Origin: Saprospiraceae bacterium
GTDB taxonomy: Bacteria; Bacteroidota; Bacteroidia; Chitinophagales; Saprospiraceae
DNA: 48,379 bases
Assembly (NCBI GenBank): GCA_016714785.1
Contig: JADKCC010000031.1
Location: 1 to 48,379, forward strand
Direction: 5' to 3'
The position numbers were made by a program, and so were the translations under genes. Every line of letters starts with the position of its first letter. The stretch's first letter is position 1. Positions 45,567 to 48,379 of this stretch are shown piece by piece. The notes under the pieces were generated by a model. The model was given only the letters and a program-made list of their open reading frames with translations, had not been told where the DNA came from and ran no database searches.

Positions 45567-46236
45567 TTATTCGTCATACTCAATTGCTTTGTTGATGTAG
45601 TCAATGAGTGGTTTAGTTGTTTCAAAATAGTCAATTATGGTTTTAATACAGTCTTTACTTATCATGAACTTGTCATTGAGCGGTTCTTGTGTACAAAATC
45701 CTTTCATTTTCAAAAGTTCACTTGCTGGATTAGTCTCGTCATAGCCGTCCGGCATTTTTTTAAGTTTTCCAACACCTTGTATTCCGTTTGGAAAGGTCTT
45801 TTGAAATTCAGGGCAGTAATGATTTTATTTAAGTCACTAAATGAGTAGTCAATCTCTTGACGAATTTTCTTTAAATATTCAGGTGTTGTTCACAACTCCA
45901 CCACCAACTGAACAATTGCCGGTTCTATATGAATAAAATATCCTGCTTTGTTTGGTTGTGGATAATCTTATTAAAAACCACTAAGACATAATTTTTATAA
46001 GGTGTTTCATCTTTTGAAAATCTTAAATCTCGGTTTACTCTCGTCAGCATTTTTTAGGTCTAAGTTGGCTTGTAAAATTGATTGGTCAATCTTTGATAAT
46101 TCTTTCAAAAGATTTTCAGTTAATTGAAGTATGTCGCTTTTGTAATTTTCTACAAGTCTCTATTTTGTTCAAACCATTCCCTTGAATTGTTTAGTTTGAG
46201 TTTTGAAAGGAAGTCAAGAGATGTCTGCTTAATCAT
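45567..46236 (-). pseudogene. DUF2461 domain protein, frameshifted
   Basis: Assembled across frames this is a DUF2461 protein of ~223 codons. It starts MIKQTSLDFLSKLKLNNSRE then WFEQNRDL, with RVNRDLRFSKDETPYKNYV (the family's R-x-RFSKDK-x-PYK signature), HIEPAIVQLV, LKKIRQEIDYSF and a final MPDGYDETNPASELLKMKGF. Breaks lie near 46145, 46040, 45965, 45890 and 45780. The function of DUF2461 is unknown. Its start overlaps the stop of the upstream DUF1905 gene by 8 bp. Confidence 0.8.
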
Positions 46237-46694
46237 TATTTTTATTTAGTTGGTTAATGTATTTCAAAATCATTTTGCTTTCGTCTTCAGATTTTAAAGA
46301 AGTGATTTTTCCAATCATTTCATTCCGATCGTCTTCCGTCAGGTTATTAAACGCATTTAACACTCCTGAGTCTTCGAATGTCTCTAAAACTTCTTTCTTT
46401 GCTAGGTGCCCTTTTGATGTCAACAAATAAAGAGTCACCGTTACATTGTCGCCACCGCTTTTGTTAATTGCTTTTCTGATTTTATCATTAATAGAAATTA
46501 GTTTGTCATGATCTCCTAATTTGGCTAAGTTTATACTTTCTATTTTATAGTTGTCAATTGTGCCTGAAACTTTCATTGATCCCCATTTCCAACTATGTGT
46601 TTCCGTGTTTGGAATTTGGATATGGTAAGTCCAAGCACCTTGCCTTAGTTGATATTTTAATTCGAGTTTTTTTGTCCTTTACTAAGTATTCCAT
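46229..46694 (-). pseudogene. DUF1905 / YdeI-like protein, one frameshift
   Basis: The start MEYLVKDKK at 46694 is followed by a frame break at the T7 run (A7 on the coding strand) near 46668; one base fewer restores LELKYQLRQGAWTYHIQIPN. The downstream frame is open: MKVSGTIDNYKIESINLAKL, then the C-terminal YdeI/OmpD-associated-like segment (VLETFEDSGVLNAFNNLTED). The DUF1905 fold is a small beta barrel of unknown function. A single homopolymer indel could be a sequencing error. Confidence 0.78.
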
Positions 46695-47107
46695 TTTATG
46701 CTTGTTTTATTATTTAACTTTTCCACTAACAAGGTGTTATACTCAACTCTATTTTCAATTTTTAAAATTATAACTAATTGATTTATAATACATATTGAAT
46801 TTTATAAAATAGAAAGTTTGGTAATGTGATTCATTTATAAATGGATGATATAAGTTTTAAATACTTCACAAAATAACTATTGAGGGCAAATATAGAGGTT
46901 TGTTAGGGACATAACAAGGTTTTGTTCAAGGGGAACTAATAAAAAGAAGAGATAAAGCCAACATAATACTATACCTCAAACTGGAAAGAGTCCATACACT
47001 TCCACAAGCCTACTTTACACCAACACCCGCAAGGCTTGATCTTTACTAAGCCGGAAGAGCATTAGATTTGCAGTTCGGTTTTTATAAAAACATTTACTTA
47101 GCCATTG
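46695..47107. other. Non-coding stretch (413 bp)
   Basis: AT-rich DNA with the dispersed repeat copy 2 at 47033-47066. No gene seen. Confidence 0.5.
47033..47066. repeat. Copy 2 of the 33-bp dispersed repeat
   Basis: GGCTTGATCTTTACTAAGCC followed by GGAAGAGCATTAGA differs from copy 1 (45344-45376) at only a few positions and has the same GGCTT/AAGCC hairpin. Confidence 0.75.
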
Positions 47108-47312
47108 TTAACAACATTTTTTATCTTGTTGAATTGGCTGACATTATCACTCCATAACTGCAATAAACACAACAGTCGCCTTGTTTGGGTTTTAGAACGG
47201 TCTTGCATTTTCACATTCGTAAAAAATATTGGCAAGCGTCCGTCAGCATTGTTTCTTCCTTTTTGTGTCCGCAGTTTGGGCAAGTGATTGTTGATTGTAA
47301 TATGATTTCCAT
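47108..47312 (-). pseudogene. Small cysteine-rich protein of Bacteroidota mercury operons, frameshifted
   Basis: The minus strand starts MEIILQSTITCPNCGHKKEE, then MLTDACQYF; after an indel it reads VLKPKQGDCCVYCSYG, and after another ends with QPIQQDKKCC at 47108. The CPNCGH and GDCCVYCSYG motifs are the hallmark of a ~68-residue protein that accompanies MerTP in Bacteroidota. Metal (Hg) handling is inferred from the context and the cysteines. Confidence 0.75.
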
Positions 47313-47313
47313 T

Positions 47314-47905
47314 TTATTTTTTCTTTTTGTCTGTTACTGAATATCCTGTTCCGTTAATTGCTTTTTCAATCTCGGTAATGGTTGTTTTTGAGTTGTCAAA
47401 TTCTACAATTGCGTTTTCGTTTTCGTATGAAGCAGTTGATTTGATTATTCCCGAAAGTTTATTCACTTCGTGGTTTACGTGTTCTTCACAACTTGCACAA
47501 GTCATTCCGCTTATGGTAAACTCAACTGTCTGAACATGATTTGTCAACCACATGACTTGTTTTTCTGTCTTGGGATAAAAAAGTGAGCATAATATGGAAA
47601 GGCAAGCATAACTATTGAAATGCTGTTATAATTCCTAAAACATTTTGGATTGAATAAATTTTGGCTTTTCCTGTATCGCAATTGCAGTCAATTTGTTTAT
47701 TGGGCTTTAATTTTTGGTACCAAGCAAAACCAAGAACCAAAATTGTCAAACCTATAAAATATGGTCTTGCAGGTTCTAGCCACGAAAAAGTGGAAGCAAG
47801 TCCGCTTGTCCCAGCAACAAGAGCCAATACAGGTGTGATACAACAAAGTGAAGCAGCAATTGCTGTCAAAAGTCCTGCACCGATTAATTTTTTGTCTGTT
47901 TTCAT
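47314..47905 (-). pseudogene. merTP: Mercuric transport protein MerTP (MerT plus HMA domain), frameshifted
   Basis: The MerT part starts MKTDKKLIGAGLLTAIAASL, followed by the Cys pair and TPVLALVAGTSGLASTFSWL, with three TM segments and a cytoplasmic CNCD loop. The frame breaks near 47650, where FLGIITAFSIVMLAFPYYAH continues in another frame, and again near 47545. The C-terminal heavy-metal-associated domain contains GMTCASCEEH. The total of ~197 codons matches fused MerTP proteins, which import Hg2+ through the inner membrane for reduction. merA is not in the window. The start overlaps the ArsR stop (ATGA). Confidence 0.82.
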
Positions 47906-48274
47906 GTTGTTTCCAAAATTTTGTTTTCGTGAAGTATTTTGAAAAACGGTTTGAGCATTTTTTCATACTCTTTGTCAATGAGAAGAAAATGGTTTGTGCC
48001 TGCCTTTCCGTTTCAATCAATTTCTGTCTTTGAGTTTTCGCAGATGTTGTGAAATTGCCGAAATGGTCATTCCGAGAATGTCACTCAGGTCGCAAACGCA
48101 AAGTTGTTTCTCTTCGTAAAGTAGGAACAGGATTTTCAATCTAACGTTGTTACCCGCCAATTCAAGTCCGTTCGATAAATAGTCAAACGAACCGTTCAGT
48201 TCGGAAACTCGGTCTTTGCAACGATTGATTTGCTTAATGTCCGCTTGTTGTCTTATGCAAGAAATATTGTCCAT
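47902..48274 (-). pseudogene. ArsR-family metal-sensing repressor, frameshifted near C-terminus
   Basis: MDNISCIRQQADIKQINRC begins at 48274. The winged-helix domain is intact: LKILFLLYEEKQLCVCDLSD (with the CVC metal-binding motif of helix alpha3) and MTISAISQHLRKLKDR. An indel near 48028 and another near 47975 displace the last part (LIETERQAQTIFFSLTK, then PFFKILHENKILETT). Corrected length is ~124 codons. It probably repressed the mer genes through the operator just upstream and was released by metal. An in-frame ATG at 48370 was rejected because the promoter lies between it and 48274. Confidence 0.82.
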
Positions 48275-48278
48275 AGCA

Positions 48279-48319
48279 CAAAGATAGACAATTTGTTTAT
48301 TTAAGCAATTACTTAAATA
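48279..48319 (-). promoter_or_regulatory. Promoter and ArsR-type operator of the mercury module
   Basis: The minus strand has TATCTTTG at 48279-48286, a -33 TTG at 48306-48308 (19-nt spacing) and the perfect inverted repeat TATTTAAG / CTTAAATA (48298-48305, 48312-48319) with a 6-nt centre. The palindrome covers the -33 element, a classic repressor position. The -7 box ends 4 nt before the ATG, predicting a leaderless mRNA. Confidence 0.75.
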
Positions 48320-48379
48320 CAAATTTTCAGGTAAAAGAGCCTTCAGCGTTGAAATTTCAAAAAAAAACATACCACCAGA

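Overview
The window looks like a low-GC Bacteroidota chromosome, probably from the Saprospiraceae/Chitinophagales side of the phylum (the family-level placement is inference). Direct evidence for the phylum: two secreted proteins end in type IX secretion (Por-type) sorting domains; many genes are preceded by the Bacteroidota -7 element TAnnTTTG; Shine-Dalgarno motifs are essentially absent; and the accessory genes are Bacteroidota types (RteC, Arm-domain integrase, MerTP, DUF5675).

Region 1 (1-31,080) is ordinary chromosome with almost entirely intact genes. It holds a Nudix hydrolase, an Mrr-type nuclease, a U32 protein, an AAA-ATPase/PD-(D/E)XK protein with a small membrane partner, a class V PLP enzyme, a GNAT acetyltransferase, a 1214-residue repeat-rich T9SS protein, TrmN6-like methyltransferase, a cyclophilin-FKBP fusion, pgk and gap, a secreted thioredoxin-fold protein and a second T9SS protein. 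It continues with a UbiA-like/PspC-like pair and the classic RDD | SpoIIM-DUF4129-DUF4350-MoxR-DUF58 cluster (SpoIIM carries a frameshift), and ends with an outer-membrane protein, an SDR and an MlaE-MlaF lipid-transport pair.

Region 2 (31,080-36,420) is a repeat zone. It starts with a G-rich tract and a frameshifted CNNM/CorC-type hemolysin gene. Two tandem arrays follow. The first is an 84-bp higher-order repeat made of two 42-bp halves (33,311-34,170). The second has four ~218-bp units packed with nested palindromes (34,318-35,189). An endonuclease I gene that appears to have lost its C-terminus against repeat sequence closes the zone.

Region 3 (36,420-48,379) is an accessory, mobile-element-like region. 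It contains an excisionase-like/HTH/DnaC-like operon, a strongly structured non-coding segment, a possible tRNA-3'-end attachment sequence, a broken tyrosine integrase and a broken RteC. It goes on with six 11-bp iterons beside a small HTH gene, a cassette of a conserved Bacteroidota protein plus DUF5675 plus holin-like proteins, and two diverged tandem copies of a small protein family with matching terminators. A DUF2461 plus DUF1905/YdeI cassette lies between two copies of a 33-bp repeat, and an ArsR-MerTP-small cysteine protein mercury module ends the window. Most genes here carry one or more single-base indels but keep the full family length. That could be decay of an inactive island or locally poor consensus sequence; the sequence alone cannot decide.

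The most unusual features are the two tandem arrays, the inverted/direct-repeat cluster at 38.6 kb, the shared-repeat cassette at 45.3-47.1 kb and the long leader of the T9SS gene at 18.6 kb.
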